DNA from: Trebonia sp963777905
GTDB taxonomy: Bacteria > Actinomycetota > Actinomycetes > Streptosporangiales > Streptosporangiaceae
NCBI GenBank assembly: GCA_963777905.1
Contig: CAVZSM010000039.1
Span: 62,001 to 126,000, forward strand
Direction: 5' to 3'
Length of the DNA stretch: 64,000 nt
Under the pieces are notes generated by a model that was not told the DNA's origin, made no database searches, and worked only from the letters and a program-made list of their open reading frames with translations. A program made the position numbers and the translations under genes. Shown here one piece after another: positions 17,311 to 25,569 of the stretch. Numbering within the stretch: position 1 is the first letter of the stretch; each line of letters begins with the position of its first letter.

Positions 17311-17949
17311 TCAGTCCTTCCGCCCGGTGAGCGCGACCGTGATGCCGAGGCCGATCATCGCGAGACCGCCGGCGCCGCCGACGAGCTCGAGGCGCCGCGG
17401 CGATCGCGCGAACCACGCGCGGACCCCGCTGGCGGCCAGCCCCCACGTGCAGTCGGACAGCACCCCGATGGACACGGAGACCAGGGCGAGCAGCAGCATC
17501 TGCGCCGGGACGTGCCCGGCGCCGCGGTTCACGAACTGCGGCAGGATCGCGCCGAACAGGATGTACGCCTTCGGGTTCGTCACGCCGACCGCGAACCCGT
17601 CCCGCAGCGCGAGCCAGCCGGCCCGCGCGGGAACGGCGCCGGACATCGCCTCGCCGAGCTGCTGGCGATGCCGGATCGCCTGCACCCCCAGCCAGACCAG
17701 GTACAGCGCCCCGGCCAGCTTGACCGCGACGAACGCCTGCGCCGAGCGCTCGAGGAGCGTGCCGAGGCCGACGGCGACGCAGGCGGCCACCACGTAGTTG
17801 CCGCCGGCGTGCCCCACGGCGGTCGCGATGGCCGTCCGCCGGCCGTGCGCCAGCGCACGGCCGACCACGAACAGCACCCCGGGTCCCGGCACGACGATGA
17901 TGAGGAACGACGCGATCGCGTAACCGAGCAGCTGGCCCGATGAGATCAT
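17311..17949 (-). CDS. LysE family translocator
   Basis: A 212-residue protein of six hydrophobic helices. The LysE/RhtB hallmark VVPGPGVLFVVGRALAHGRR is near residue 20 and GFAVGVTNPKAYILFGAILP near residue 120. The family exports amino acids or related metabolites. It overlaps the end of lldD by four bases, so both are probably cotranscribed; export of a hydroxy- or amino acid related to the LldD substrate is a possible link (inference). It converges on the tricorn gene with only 13 bases between them. Confidence 0.9.
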   Translation of the reverse strand: MISSGQLLGYAIASFLIIVVPGPGVLFVVGRALAHGRRTAIATAVGHAGGNYVVAACVAVGLGTLLERSAQAFVAVKLAGALYLVWLGVQAIRHRQQLGEAMSGAVPARAGWLALRDGFAVGVTNPKAYILFGAILPQFVNRGAGHVPAQMLLLALVSVSIGVLSDCTWGLAASGVRAWFARSPRRLELVGGAGGLAMIGLGITVALTGRKD

Positions 17950-19163
17950 GGCGCCGCCCGGGTGATGAGCTCGCGGCCGCGCTTGCGCAGGTCCGCGACC
18001 GAGGTGACGCCGAGCAGCTGCATCGTCGACCGGAACTGGCCGGTCAGCAGGTCAAGCGCCCGGTCCACGCCGGCCGATCCGCCGGCCATCAGCCCGTACA
18101 GGTACGCCCGGCCCAGCACGGCGGCGTCCGCGCCGAGCGCCAGCGCCACAATGACGTCCGCACCGTGCCTGATCCCCGAATCCACGAGCAGCGTGAACGA
18201 GGGCCCGACCGCCTCCCGCACCGGCGCGATCAAGTCGGCCGGCGCCACGGCACGGTCCAGCTGCCGGCCGCCGTGGTTGGACAGCAGGAGCCCGTCCACG
18301 CCGAGCTCCACGGCGCGGCGCGCGTCGGCGGGGCCGAGCGGCCCCTTGATCAGCAGCTTGCCTGCCCACCTGGACCGCACGTCCTCGATGTCGGACCAGG
18401 TCACGTCCGGGTCGAAGAAATCCGCTGTCTTCCTTATCGTCGTCCGCGGGCCGCCGGCGAAGTTGGCGTAGTCCAGCGCCGGCCCGCTCAGCAGCCGCCA
18501 CCAGTACCCGGGCTTGGCGCCCACCTGCACGACGGTGCCCAGGGTGAGTGACGGCGGTATGGTCAGCCCGTTGCGCAGGTCACGCACCCGGTTGCCCGCC
18601 ACGACCGTGTCCACGGTCACCATGAGCGTCCCGTACCCGTTGTCCGCCGCCCGTCGCACCAGGTCATGCGCCTGGGCGCGGTCCCTCGTCACGTACAGCT
18701 GGAACCACAGCGAGCCCGGTGCGGCGCCGCCCACCCCGGCGCGCAGCTCCTCGATCCCGGTCGCCGCCATCGTGGACAGCGTGTACGGCAGCCCGTGCCG
18801 CAGCGCCGCGCGCGCCGCCCCGATCTCCCCGTCCGGGTGCATCATCCGCGTGTACCCGGCGGGCCCGAGCAGCAGCGGCACCGGCAGCGGGGAGCCGAGC
18901 ACCGGCGTCGTCGTGTCCAGCGTCCCCACCCCCGCGAGCGCGCGGGGCAGGAACCGCCACGCGCGGAACGCGGCCTCGTTCGCCCTGACGGCGATCTCCT
19001 CGTCCGCCGCCCCGTCCACATAGTCGAAGACCGGCCGGGGAATCCGTCGCTTCGCGACACGGCGCAGGTCAGCGATGTCGAAGCACGAACTGAGCCGGCG
19101 TTCCGTGGGGTTCAGCGACACCGGACGCAGTTGCACGAGCTTCCGCATATCGCGCACTCTCAT
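17946..19163 (-). CDS. lldD: FMN-dependent alpha-hydroxy-acid dehydrogenase, LldD-like
   Basis: A 405-residue TIM-barrel flavoenzyme. Motifs: FDIADLRRVAKRRIPRPVFD at the N-terminus, GPAGYTRMMHPDGE, the FMN and substrate residues around WFQLYVTRD, and the active-site SNHGGRQLD with the catalytic His. RHGADVIVALALGADAA and GRAYLYGLMAGG follow. The N-terminal extension MRKLVQLRPVSLNPTERRL closely resembles mycobacterial LldD2-type L-lactate dehydrogenases. The expected DGG motif reads DSG here. The likely reaction is L-lactate to pyruvate with electrons passed to the respiratory chain, although other 2-hydroxy acids are possible. Confidence 0.88.
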   Translation of the reverse strand: MRVRDMRKLVQLRPVSLNPTERRLSSCFDIADLRRVAKRRIPRPVFDYVDGAADEEIAVRANEAAFRAWRFLPRALAGVGTLDTTTPVLGSPLPVPLLLGPAGYTRMMHPDGEIGAARAALRHGLPYTLSTMAATGIEELRAGVGGAAPGSLWFQLYVTRDRAQAHDLVRRAADNGYGTLMVTVDTVVAGNRVRDLRNGLTIPPSLTLGTVVQVGAKPGYWWRLLSGPALDYANFAGGPRTTIRKTADFFDPDVTWSDIEDVRSRWAGKLLIKGPLGPADARRAVELGVDGLLLSNHGGRQLDRAVAPADLIAPVREAVGPSFTLLVDSGIRHGADVIVALALGADAAVLGRAYLYGLMAGGSAGVDRALDLLTGQFRSTMQLLGVTSVADLRKRGRELITRAAP

Positions 19164-19190
19164 GACGTGACGATACCTCGCGGCCGCCTC

Positions 19191-19262
19191 GCCGCCCGCG
19201 CCCCCCGCGTCCCCCGCGCCGCCCGCGCCGCCCGCGTTCCCCGCGCCGCCCGCGCCGCCGGC
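19191..19262. repeat. eight 9-bp GC-only tandem units upstream of lldD
   Basis: Eight imperfect units of GCCGCCCGC run from 19191 to 19262 between the lldD start and the ssuD promoter. They contain almost only G and C and have no gene reading. Such a tract would strongly affect melting and could insulate the two divergent promoters. Confidence 0.75.
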
Positions 19263-19277
19263 CAGTCATATACAGTA

Positions 19278-19300
19278 AATCTATCGGAATAGTAGATATA
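19278..19300 (+). promoter_or_regulatory. AT-rich promoter/operator candidate of the ssuD operon
   Basis: An AT-rich island in GC-rich surroundings. It holds an imperfect inverted repeat, ATCTATCGGAATAGTAGAT, with CTAT (19281-19284) and ATAG (19289-19292) arms around CGGA. The ribosome-binding site ACGGAGG (19306-19312) and the ATG at 19322 follow. It could be the binding site of a sulfur-limitation regulator; this is inference from the operon content. Confidence 0.4.
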
Positions 19301-19321
19301 TCCTCACGGAGGTACCGGACG

Positions 19322-20497
19322 ATGTCCCTGCGATTCCACTGGTTCCTGCCGACCAACGGCGACGGCCGCGACATCGTCGGCGGCGGCCACGGCGTCGCGA
19401 CCGGCGCGGCGGGCGCGATCCGCCCGCCGTCCGTCGCTTACCTGGGCCAGATCGCCCGCAGCGCCGAACAGCTGGGCTTCGAGGGAGCGCTGACGCCGAC
19501 CGGCGCCTGGTGCGAGGACGCCTGGCTGACCTGCGCGATGCTCACCGAGGTGACGGAGCGGCTGAAGTTCCTCGTCGCGTTCCGTCCCGGCCAGATCAGC
19601 CCGACGCTGGCCGCGCAGATGGCGTCCACCTTCCAGCGCCAGTCCCGCGGCCGGCTGCTGCTGAACGTGGTCACCGGCGGCGAGTCCGCCGAACAGCGCG
19701 CCTACGGCGACTTCCTCGGCAAGGACGAGCGTTACGCGCGGACCGGGGAGTTCCTGGACATCGTGACGAGCCTGTGGCGCGGCGAGACGGTGACGCGGGA
19801 CGGCGCGCACCTCAAGGTCGACCGGGCCAGGCTCTCCCGCTTGCCTGACCCGGTTCCCGACATCTACTTCGGCGGCTCGTCGCAGGCCGCGGGGCCGGTC
19901 GCCGCGCGGTATTCCGACGTCTACCTGACCTGGGGCGAGCCGCCGGCCGCCGTGGACGAGAAGCTGCGCTGGATGGCCGGGCTGGCCGCGGCGGCGGGCC
20001 GCACGCTGCGCTTCGGCATCAGGCTGCACGTGATCAGCAGGGACACCGCCGACGAGGCGTGGCGGCAGGCCGGGCGGCTGATCGAGCGCGTCGACGACGA
20101 GATGATCCGCAAGGTCCAGTCGGGCCTCAGCCAGAGCGAATCGGAGGGCCAGCGCCGCATGCGCGAGCTGCACGGCGGGGGCGACCGGCACGACCTGACC
20201 GTGGCGCCGAACCTGTGGGCCGGCGTGGGCCTGGTCCGCGGCGGCGCGGGCACGGCGCTGGTCGGCAGCCACGCCGAGGTAGCGGACCGCATCGAGGAGT
20301 ACGCCGGCCTCGGCATCACCGAGTTCATCCTTTCCGGCTACCCGCACCTCGAGGAGGCGTACTGGTTCGGCGAGGGCGTGCTGCCGATCCTCGCGGAACG
20401 CGGCCGCTGGCGGCACCCGGCGCCCGCCGCCGAGGCGCCGCAGACGACCTCGCCGTTCGCGCCGACGCACGTCCGCGAGCCGGCGGCCGCCTCATGA
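19322..20497 (+). CDS. ssuD: FMNH2-dependent alkanesulfonate monooxygenase-like LLM enzyme
   Basis: A 391-residue luciferase-like monooxygenase. FHWFLPTNGDGRDIVGG at the N-terminus, FRPGQISPTLAAQMASTFQR, and LLLNVVTGGESAEQRAYGDF are SsuD-group hallmarks. GGSSQAAGPVAARYSDVYL and the C-terminal FILSGYPHLEEAYWFGEGVLP also match. SsuD cleaves alkanesulfonates to aldehyde and sulfite with FMNH2 and O2, giving sulfur under sulfate starvation. The FMN reductase that would supply FMNH2 is next, overlapping by four bases. No sulfonate ABC transporter is in the window. Confidence 0.88.
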   Translation: MSLRFHWFLPTNGDGRDIVGGGHGVATGAAGAIRPPSVAYLGQIARSAEQLGFEGALTPTGAWCEDAWLTCAMLTEVTERLKFLVAFRPGQISPTLAAQMASTFQRQSRGRLLLNVVTGGESAEQRAYGDFLGKDERYARTGEFLDIVTSLWRGETVTRDGAHLKVDRARLSRLPDPVPDIYFGGSSQAAGPVAARYSDVYLTWGEPPAAVDEKLRWMAGLAAAAGRTLRFGIRLHVISRDTADEAWRQAGRLIERVDDEMIRKVQSGLSQSESEGQRRMRELHGGGDRHDLTVAPNLWAGVGLVRGGAGTALVGSHAEVADRIEEYAGLGITEFILSGYPHLEEAYWFGEGVLPILAERGRWRHPAPAAEAPQTTSPFAPTHVREPAAAS

Positions 20498-21000
20498 CAA
20501 CGATCGCCGTCGTCACGGGCAACCCCAAGCCCCAGTCGCGCACCCACGCCGTGGCCAGGGCGGTCGCCGACGTGCTCGCCGCCGGGCTCGGCGGCGACAT
20601 CAGCCGCCTGGAGATCGACCTCGCCGAGCACGCCGCCAGCCTCTTCGACTGGTCCGACCCGGTCCTGACCAGGCTGACCGAGGAGGTGGCCGGCGCCGAC
20701 ATCGCCATCTTCGCCTCGCCGACCTACAAGGCCGCCTACACCGGCATGCTGAAGGCGTTCCTCGACCGCTATGGCTCCAACGGCCTCGCGGGCGTCGTCG
20801 CGGTCCCGGTGATGACCGGCGGCTGGCCGGGCCACCTGCTCGCGGTCGAGGTGCACCTCCGCCCGGTGCTCGTCGAGCTCGCCGCCACGGTCCCGTCCCG
20901 CGGCCTCTACGTCACAGAACCGGAGCTCGCCGACCTGAACGCCGCCGTCGCGAAGTGGTCCGCCGCGGCCACCCCGCTCATCACAGCCCACATCCGCTAA
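20494..21000 (+). CDS. ssuE: NADPH-dependent FMN reductase (SsuE/MsuE-like)
   Basis: 168 residues from the ATG overlapping the ssuD stop. Flavodoxin-like fold: TTIAVVTGNPKPQSRTHAVA is the phosphate-binding loop and IAIFASPTYKAAYTGMLKAF the FMN-binding SPTY segment typical of SsuE-group reductases. It supplies reduced FMN to SsuD. The stop codon is followed by palindromic DNA. Confidence 0.88.
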   Translation: MTTIAVVTGNPKPQSRTHAVARAVADVLAAGLGGDISRLEIDLAEHAASLFDWSDPVLTRLTEEVAGADIAIFASPTYKAAYTGMLKAFLDRYGSNGLAGVVAVPVMTGGWPGHLLAVEVHLRPVLVELAATVPSRGLYVTEPELADLNAAVAKWSAAATPLITAHIR

Positions 21001-21003
21001 CCC

Positions 21004-21062
21004 CTATTGGCGGTGTGGCCCACACCGCCAATAGATTCGCACCCGTGGGCCACACCGCCAAT
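21004..21062. repeat. 31-bp palindrome plus a third half-site
   Basis: CTATTGGCGGTGTGG (21004-21018) and its exact complement (21020-21034) are separated by one base. The 13-mer CCACACCGCCAAT recurs at 21050-21062, 30 bases from its first copy. It lies between the convergent ssuE and flavin reductase genes. The one-base centre favours a protein-binding site or cruciform over a simple terminator loop. Confidence 0.75.
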
Positions 21063-21082
21063 GCCGCGCCACGCTTCGAACC

Positions 21083-21101
21083 TGATAACAGCAAGAAGCG
21101 G
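21083..21101. repeat. dispersed repeat, copy 1 (TGATAACAGCAAGAAGCGG)
   Basis: This 19-mer recurs exactly at 22985-23003, and its first 15 bases recur at 41161-41175. All three copies are intergenic. Copies 1 and 2 flank the flavin reductase and SfnB-like genes as direct repeats. Confidence 0.8.
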
Positions 21102-21114
21102 GCCGCTCGCCGCG

Positions 21115-21184
21115 ACTTAGGGCGCGAAAGTCACCGCAAAACCACCACAAACCGGACACATAACGTCCACTTCGCGCCCTAAGT
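21115..21184. repeat. hairpin with 14-bp arms between convergent genes
   Basis: ACTTAGGGCGCGAA (21115-21128) pairs exactly with 21171-21184 across a 42-base loop. It ends a few bases from the flavin reductase stop and may act as a transcription barrier. The similar arm GACTTAGG/CCTAAGTC occurs around dispersed-repeat copy 3 at 41130-41200, suggesting one element family. Confidence 0.7.
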
Positions 21185-21190
21185 GACCCG

Positions 21191-21733
21191 CTAGGCGGGG
21201 AGGCCGCCGTCGAGGGACATGTAACCGCCGCGCCAGAAGACCAGCGGGGCCGCGCCGTCGCCGTCGGTCTCGACGTGCCGGACGCGGCCGACGACGATCT
21301 CGTGGTCCCCGCCAGGCAGGGCGTGCTCCACGGTGCATTCGACGACGGCGATGACGCCGTCCAGCCGCGGGCTGCCGGTCGGCCCGCGGCGGTGCCGTAC
21401 CCCGTCCCACGCCGCGGCGAGGCCGCGCCTGGCGAAGTTGGCCGACAGGTGGCGCTGCCGGTGGCCGAGCACGTTGACCACGAACGCGCCGTGGCTCCGG
21501 ATCGCCTGCAGGGTGGCGCTGCTCAGGTCGAAGCAGACCAGCAGCAGCGGCGGGTCGAGCGACAGCGACGTCACCGCGTTGGCGGTGGTGCCGACCGGCT
21601 CGCCGTCGTCGCCGATCGAGGTGACGACGGTGACCCCGGTGGCGAAGTGTCCCATGGCCTCGCGGAACTCCACTGCGGAAACTCCCGGCGCCCCCGGCAC
21701 GGCCGCCTCCCTGGATTCGTCGATAGCGGTCAT
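21191..21733 (-). CDS. flavin reductase family protein
   Basis: 180 residues from the ATG at 21733; an ATG at 21751 is in the same frame but falls inside the true end of the upstream dehydrogenase. FREAMGHFATGVTVVTS and GTTANAVTSLSLDPPLLLVC are the flavin-reductase-like (HpaC/DszD type) signature, and GGDHEIVVGRV closes the domain. It would reduce FMN or FAD with NAD(P)H for a two-component oxygenase, most likely the adjacent SfnB-like flavoprotein. Four bases separate its start from the in-frame stop of that gene once the frameshift is discounted. Confidence 0.85.
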   Translation of the reverse strand: MTAIDESREAAVPGAPGVSAVEFREAMGHFATGVTVVTSIGDDGEPVGTTANAVTSLSLDPPLLLVCFDLSSATLQAIRSHGAFVVNVLGHRQRHLSANFARRGLAAAWDGVRHRRGPTGSPRLDGVIAVVECTVEHALPGGDHEIVVGRVRHVETDGDGAAPLVFWRGGYMSLDGGLPA

Positions 21734-21772
21734 CGGCTCACAGCTGTCCATGGTTCGGCGGGAGCACGTCGT

Positions 21773-22864
21773 TCAGCATGAAGTTCCCCACATGGTGGTA
21801 TTTCCAGGCCACCGGGTCGTGGCTGTGCGTGCGTGCGTGCGCGCGTTGCGCCAGTGCCTGCTCAGGTCGTACTTCTCGTCGGTCGCGCTGGCGCCGCTGA
21901 GCGAGAACAGGTCGGTGGTCACCTCGGCGGCCACGTCGCTGGCGAACGCCTTGGCCTGCGCGACGGCCAGCGAGCCGCGGGCGGCCGCGGCGGGGTCCGC
22001 GGGCACGCGCCCGATCTCGTCCAGCGTCGCGGCCGCGCTGGCGAGCAGTGCCTCGGCCGCGCGCACCTTGGTGGCCAGCTGGCCGTACCGGTAGATCGTG
22101 TGCGGGTCCTCGCCGGCCGTGTGCGCCCAGCCCGCCGTCGCGGCCTCGAAGAACGGGCGCGCCCTGGTCCTGACGAACGCTCTGGCGTCGCGCAGCGCGC
22201 CGCCGGCGATCCCGGTCTGGATCGCGGCGTGCACCAGCTGGGCGCGGGCGCCGAGCTGCTGCGGCACCTCGAAGGCGCGGGCGTAGCGGACCACGAGCCC
22301 CGGATCGGCTGGCACGTCCTCGAAGGTGGCCGTGCCGCTGACCGTGGCCCGCTGTCCCATGACGTTCCAGTCGTCGCCCACGTGCACGCCGGGAGCGTCG
22401 CGGCGGACGAACGCGAGCACCAGCCGGCCGACGTCGTCGAGCGCGCCGAGCACCTCGCCGAACAGCGCTCGCTGCTGCCTGGCGGTGCCCCAGACCGCGA
22501 GCACGTCGCAGAACAGGAAGTGCCCCTGCGGGACCTGCGCGATCGCCGGGTCGACCGCGGCGATCGTCCGTATCACCTCGGCGAGCGCCGGCGCGCCTAG
22601 CCCGGGTCCGCCCAGGGAACGCGGCACGGTGATCGCCAGCAGCCCGCTGGCGTCCAGCCGCGCGAGCTCCGCGACCGGCGCGTTCCCGGCCCGGTCCCGC
22701 TCGATCACGCCGTCCGAGACCGACTCCGCGTACGCTCGCGCCGTGGCGACCGCCTCCTCGGCGGTCTGCGGCGGCGGCGCCGGGCCACCGTCGCGGAGGC
22801 CGCCGCGGCCTTCGTCCGCGGCGGCTTCCGCGGCTCCGGCTGGCGCGGACGGAGTCCTCAGCAT
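21773..22864 (-). CDS. SfnB-like acyl-CoA dehydrogenase-fold oxygenase, C-terminus frameshifted
   Basis: 363 residues as read. LARLDASGLLAITVPRSLGG, QVPQGHFLFCDVLA and LSGASATDEKYDLSRHWRNA mark the SfnB/DszC-type flavoprotein monooxygenases of organosulfur acquisition, which use FMNH2 from a separate reductase. After NARTH the family continues with a HDPV-WKYHHVGN block. That block (HDPVAWKYHHVGNFMLNDVL) exists in another minus frame and ends at TGA 21738-21740. The break sits in four GTGC units (21826-21841). Removing two units (8 bases) restores THSHDPV. The gene is thus inactive, or out of phase, in this sequence. Confidence 0.82.
   Translation of the reverse strand: MLRTPSAPAGAAEAAADEGRGGLRDGGPAPPPQTAEEAVATARAYAESVSDGVIERDRAGNAPVAELARLDASGLLAITVPRSLGGPGLGAPALAEVIRTIAAVDPAIAQVPQGHFLFCDVLAVWGTARQQRALFGEVLGALDDVGRLVLAFVRRDAPGVHVGDDWNVMGQRATVSGTATFEDVPADPGLVVRYARAFEVPQQLGARAQLVHAAIQTGIAGGALRDARAFVRTRARPFFEAATAGWAHTAGEDPHTIYRYGQLATKVRAAEALLASAAATLDEIGRVPADPAAAARGSLAVAQAKAFASDVAAEVTTDLFSLSGASATDEKYDLSRHWRNARTHARTATTRWPGNTTMWGTSC
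21826..21841. repeat. GTGC tetranucleotide repeat within a coding region
   Basis: Four tandem GTGC units lie exactly at the point where the SfnB-like reading frame breaks. Losing two units, or gaining one, returns the downstream conserved C-terminus to frame. Confidence 0.8.
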
Positions 22865-22984
22865 GGGCAGACCTCCGGGTAGCTCGGGTGCGGCCGGGGA
22901 ACCGGCCGTGGCCGCAGATTCAGCCTGTCATCATGCCTCGACATATGTCAATAATTACGACTGGTTTAGTTGGATTAAGACAAG

Positions 22985-23003
22985 TGATAACAGCAAGAAG
23001 CGG
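22985..23003. repeat. dispersed repeat, copy 2
   Basis: An exact 19-base copy of 21083-21101 in the same orientation. It is in the 277-base space between the start of the SfnB-like gene and the divergent DUF1906 gene. The surrounding DNA is AT-rich up to about 22980 and GC-rich after. I saw no gene in the rest of this spacer. Confidence 0.8.
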
Positions 23004-23141
23004 TCGCACAGGCGGCGGAATCCCCGGCGCCACCGGCTAATCAGGAAATTGTCCGGCGAAACGCCGAGTGCGGTGATTGAGACTGATGATCCACCCTTAG
23101 TAACTTCTGTCGCGACTTACCAGCAGTTTCTGGGGGAGGGC

Positions 23142-25541
23142 ATGGGACCATCCGGCACCCGCGACACCGCTAGCGTGCGACGCCGCTACTTCGCGCTCGC
23201 GGTTGCCGTTGGCCTGGCAGCGACGCTCGCGCTCGCCGTCACCATCGGTCCCCACTCGTCCGCGGCGCCTAGCGCGCAAAAAGCCGCCGCACGGACCGCG
23301 ACCGCGCGGACCGCGACGACGCAGGCCGTCTCGGCCGCGACCCCGGTGCCCGGCAACCCGGCGGCGAAGGCGGCCGCGGAAGCCGCGCTAGCGGGCAATC
23401 CGGCGGCGGACGCCCCGCCTCCGCAGCCCCTGGACTCCCACGCGACCAAGACCCCGCTCACGCGCATCGTGCAGTACCACGGCTACCAGGTCACGGTGCC
23501 AGGCTCCTGGCCCGTCTACGACCTGGCCGCGGACCCGTCGCAATGTGTCCTGTTCAACGTCCACGCGGTCTACCTGGGCACCCCCGGCAGCGCACAGGAC
23601 TGCCCGGCCACTGCCCTCGGCCACACCGAGTCGCTGTTCATCCAGGCGGTCAGCCCGGCCAGCGCGCCGTCGTCGGCCGTCGTGCTGCCCGGCACGAGCG
23701 CCGCCCTGCCGCAGAATGCCGCGCTACCCGCCGCCGCCACGGCGGCCGCGGCCGTCAGCCACATGCTCCAGGTCGAGGTTTCCGTGGCCGGCGTCCTCGT
23801 CACGGCGGCGTACGGCGCGAACGAGACCCAGATCCGCACGATCCTGGCCGGCGCGACGCAAACCGGCACGGCGTCCGGGTCCGGCGCGTCCACCACCGCC
23901 GCAGTTAGCGGCCCGTCCGCCACCCAGGGAGTGCTGTCGAGCGGATCGGAGCTGGTGACCGGGCAGGGGGGCACCGCGCAGGCGGCCTCGGCGCAGGCGG
24001 CCCCCGCGCAGCAGGCAGCGCCGGCCGCGGCCACCGCCAGGGTGTCGGGGCTGACCGGGAGCGGACTCGGGTTCGACACGTGTACGGTTCCCTCCGCCGC
24101 GACGATGACGTCGTGGCTCTCCTCGCCTTACCGGGTGGTCGCCACCTACCTGGGCGGCATGAACTGGGCCTGCAGCTACGGGAACTTCACCCCGGCCTGG
24201 GTGCGCAAGGTGGCCGCGGAAGGGTGGCGGTTCGCGCCGCTCTGGGTCGGCAGGCAGGCGCCGTGCACGAACGTTCCTTTCGTCGCGAAGATCAACCCGT
24301 CGCAGGCGGCCGCGGAAGGCCAGTCCGAGGCCAAGAGCGCGGTCGCCGCCGCGCGGGCGTTCGGATTCGGTCCTGGCACGCCGGTGTACTTCGACATGGA
24401 GGGCTACCAGACGGGCCAGTCCGCCTGCACCCGCGCCGTGCTCAACTTCCTTGGCGGGTGGACGCGCGGGCTGCACGCGGCCGGCTACGTCTCCGGCGTG
24501 TACTCGAGCGCCAGCTCGGGGATCACGGACCTGGCCCACCAGTACGGTAACGCCGGTTACCCGCGCCCCGACGACATCTGGATCGCCGACTGGAACAGCG
24601 AGCCGGTGCTGACCGACCACGCCGTGCCGAACGGGGACTGGGCGAATCACCAGCGGCTGCACCAGTACGCGGGCCCGCACAACGAGACGTGGGGCGGCGC
24701 CACCGTGAACATGGACAGCGACGCGGCCGACGGGCTGGTGGCCGGCCTGCCCGCCGTCCCGGTGCTCCACGGACCCAACGAGAGTGCCGCGCCGAGCGAA
24801 CTGCGGGTGGCGCCAGGACAGACCGCCAGCGTGCGGCTGACCTTGCAGGGTGTGCCGAACACGCCGGTCGCCGTCCGCTGGCAGGCCGCCGCGCCCAAGG
24901 GCCTGACGGTGTCGCCGAGCGCCGGCAACGTGGACCTCTGGCCCAGCATGGCCCTCTCGGTCGGGCTGACCCTGGCGCCGTCCAAGTCGCTAGCCGCCAG
25001 GCGGTACAGTCTGCCGATCACGGTGACCGCGGGCGGCAAGCCCGTCGCCGACTCGTTCGTCCTGGTCAGCGTGGTGCCAGCGGGCCGAACGCTGCCGACC
25101 GCCCACCCGCTCGTGCTGTACGCGGCCGACAAGACGAGCATGAGCGCCGCGGTGGCGATCGCTCAGGCTCTCGCGCTGCCGCTCAGCGACGTGACCGGCT
25201 CCTACAGCCGGGCGTGGACCGCCACGGCCGGCGGCAAGGCCCTGGTGCTCGCCGTGGGGCAGCCGGCGGCGGACGCGCTGTACTTCAACGTCTGCGGCTG
25301 GGCGAATCCGGCGAAGAGGAAAGCCGGGTCCACCCCCTTCTACTATCCGGGGGCACCGCAGCGGCAGTCGCCGGGCCGCAATTACTTCGAACTGTCGGAC
25401 ACGCCCAACGCGGCAGGCACGGCACAGCTGACCACCCAGCTCACCCAGTACGCCCTGGGCGGGACGCTGCCCGAGCACCAGACCGTGCCCGCCGCGCCCA
25501 CGCTCGCCTGCCTGGGATCGCCGAACGTTCCCGTGCCGTGA
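23142..25541 (+). CDS. secreted DUF1906 (Rv2525c-like glycoside-hydrolase-like) protein
   Basis: 799 residues from the ATG at 23142, which has a GGGGAGG site five bases upstream. Residues 14-40 form a signal or anchor helix (YFALAVAVGLAATLALAVTI), followed by an Ala/Thr/Pro-rich region. The DUF1906 TIM-barrel-like domain begins GLGFDTCTVPSAATMTSWLS near residue 307, with VVATYLGGMNWAC and the acidic strand PVYFDMEGYQTGQSAC. Two beta-rich regions follow (about residues 545-650 and 650-799). The family is exported, related to GH25-like folds, and its mycobacterial member is Tat-exported and linked to the cell wall; a true hydrolytic activity is unproven. Confidence 0.85.
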   Translation: MGPSGTRDTASVRRRYFALAVAVGLAATLALAVTIGPHSSAAPSAQKAAARTATARTATTQAVSAATPVPGNPAAKAAAEAALAGNPAADAPPPQPLDSHATKTPLTRIVQYHGYQVTVPGSWPVYDLAADPSQCVLFNVHAVYLGTPGSAQDCPATALGHTESLFIQAVSPASAPSSAVVLPGTSAALPQNAALPAAATAAAAVSHMLQVEVSVAGVLVTAAYGANETQIRTILAGATQTGTASGSGASTTAAVSGPSATQGVLSSGSELVTGQGGTAQAASAQAAPAQQAAPAAATARVSGLTGSGLGFDTCTVPSAATMTSWLSSPYRVVATYLGGMNWACSYGNFTPAWVRKVAAEGWRFAPLWVGRQAPCTNVPFVAKINPSQAAAEGQSEAKSAVAAARAFGFGPGTPVYFDMEGYQTGQSACTRAVLNFLGGWTRGLHAAGYVSGVYSSASSGITDLAHQYGNAGYPRPDDIWIADWNSEPVLTDHAVPNGDWANHQRLHQYAGPHNETWGGATVNMDSDAADGLVAGLPAVPVLHGPNESAAPSELRVAPGQTASVRLTLQGVPNTPVAVRWQAAAPKGLTVSPSAGNVDLWPSMALSVGLTLAPSKSLAARRYSLPITVTAGGKPVADSFVLVSVVPAGRTLPTAHPLVLYAADKTSMSAAVAIAQALALPLSDVTGSYSRAWTATAGGKALVLAVGQPAADALYFNVCGWANPAKRKAGSTPFYYPGAPQRQSPGRNYFELSDTPNAAGTAQLTTQLTQYALGGTLPEHQTVPAAPTLACLGSPNVPVP

Positions 25542-25558
25542 CCGCGGCACGGGAACGT
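25525..25558. terminator. bidirectional terminator hairpin over a stop codon
   Basis: A perfect 14-bp stem (25525-25538 with 25545-25558) encloses a 6-base loop TGACCG that contains the TGA stop of the DUF1906 gene. It lies between two convergent genes. There is no T-run, as is common in high-GC actinomycetes. Confidence 0.75.
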
Positions 25559-25569
25559 CGCCGGCCGCG

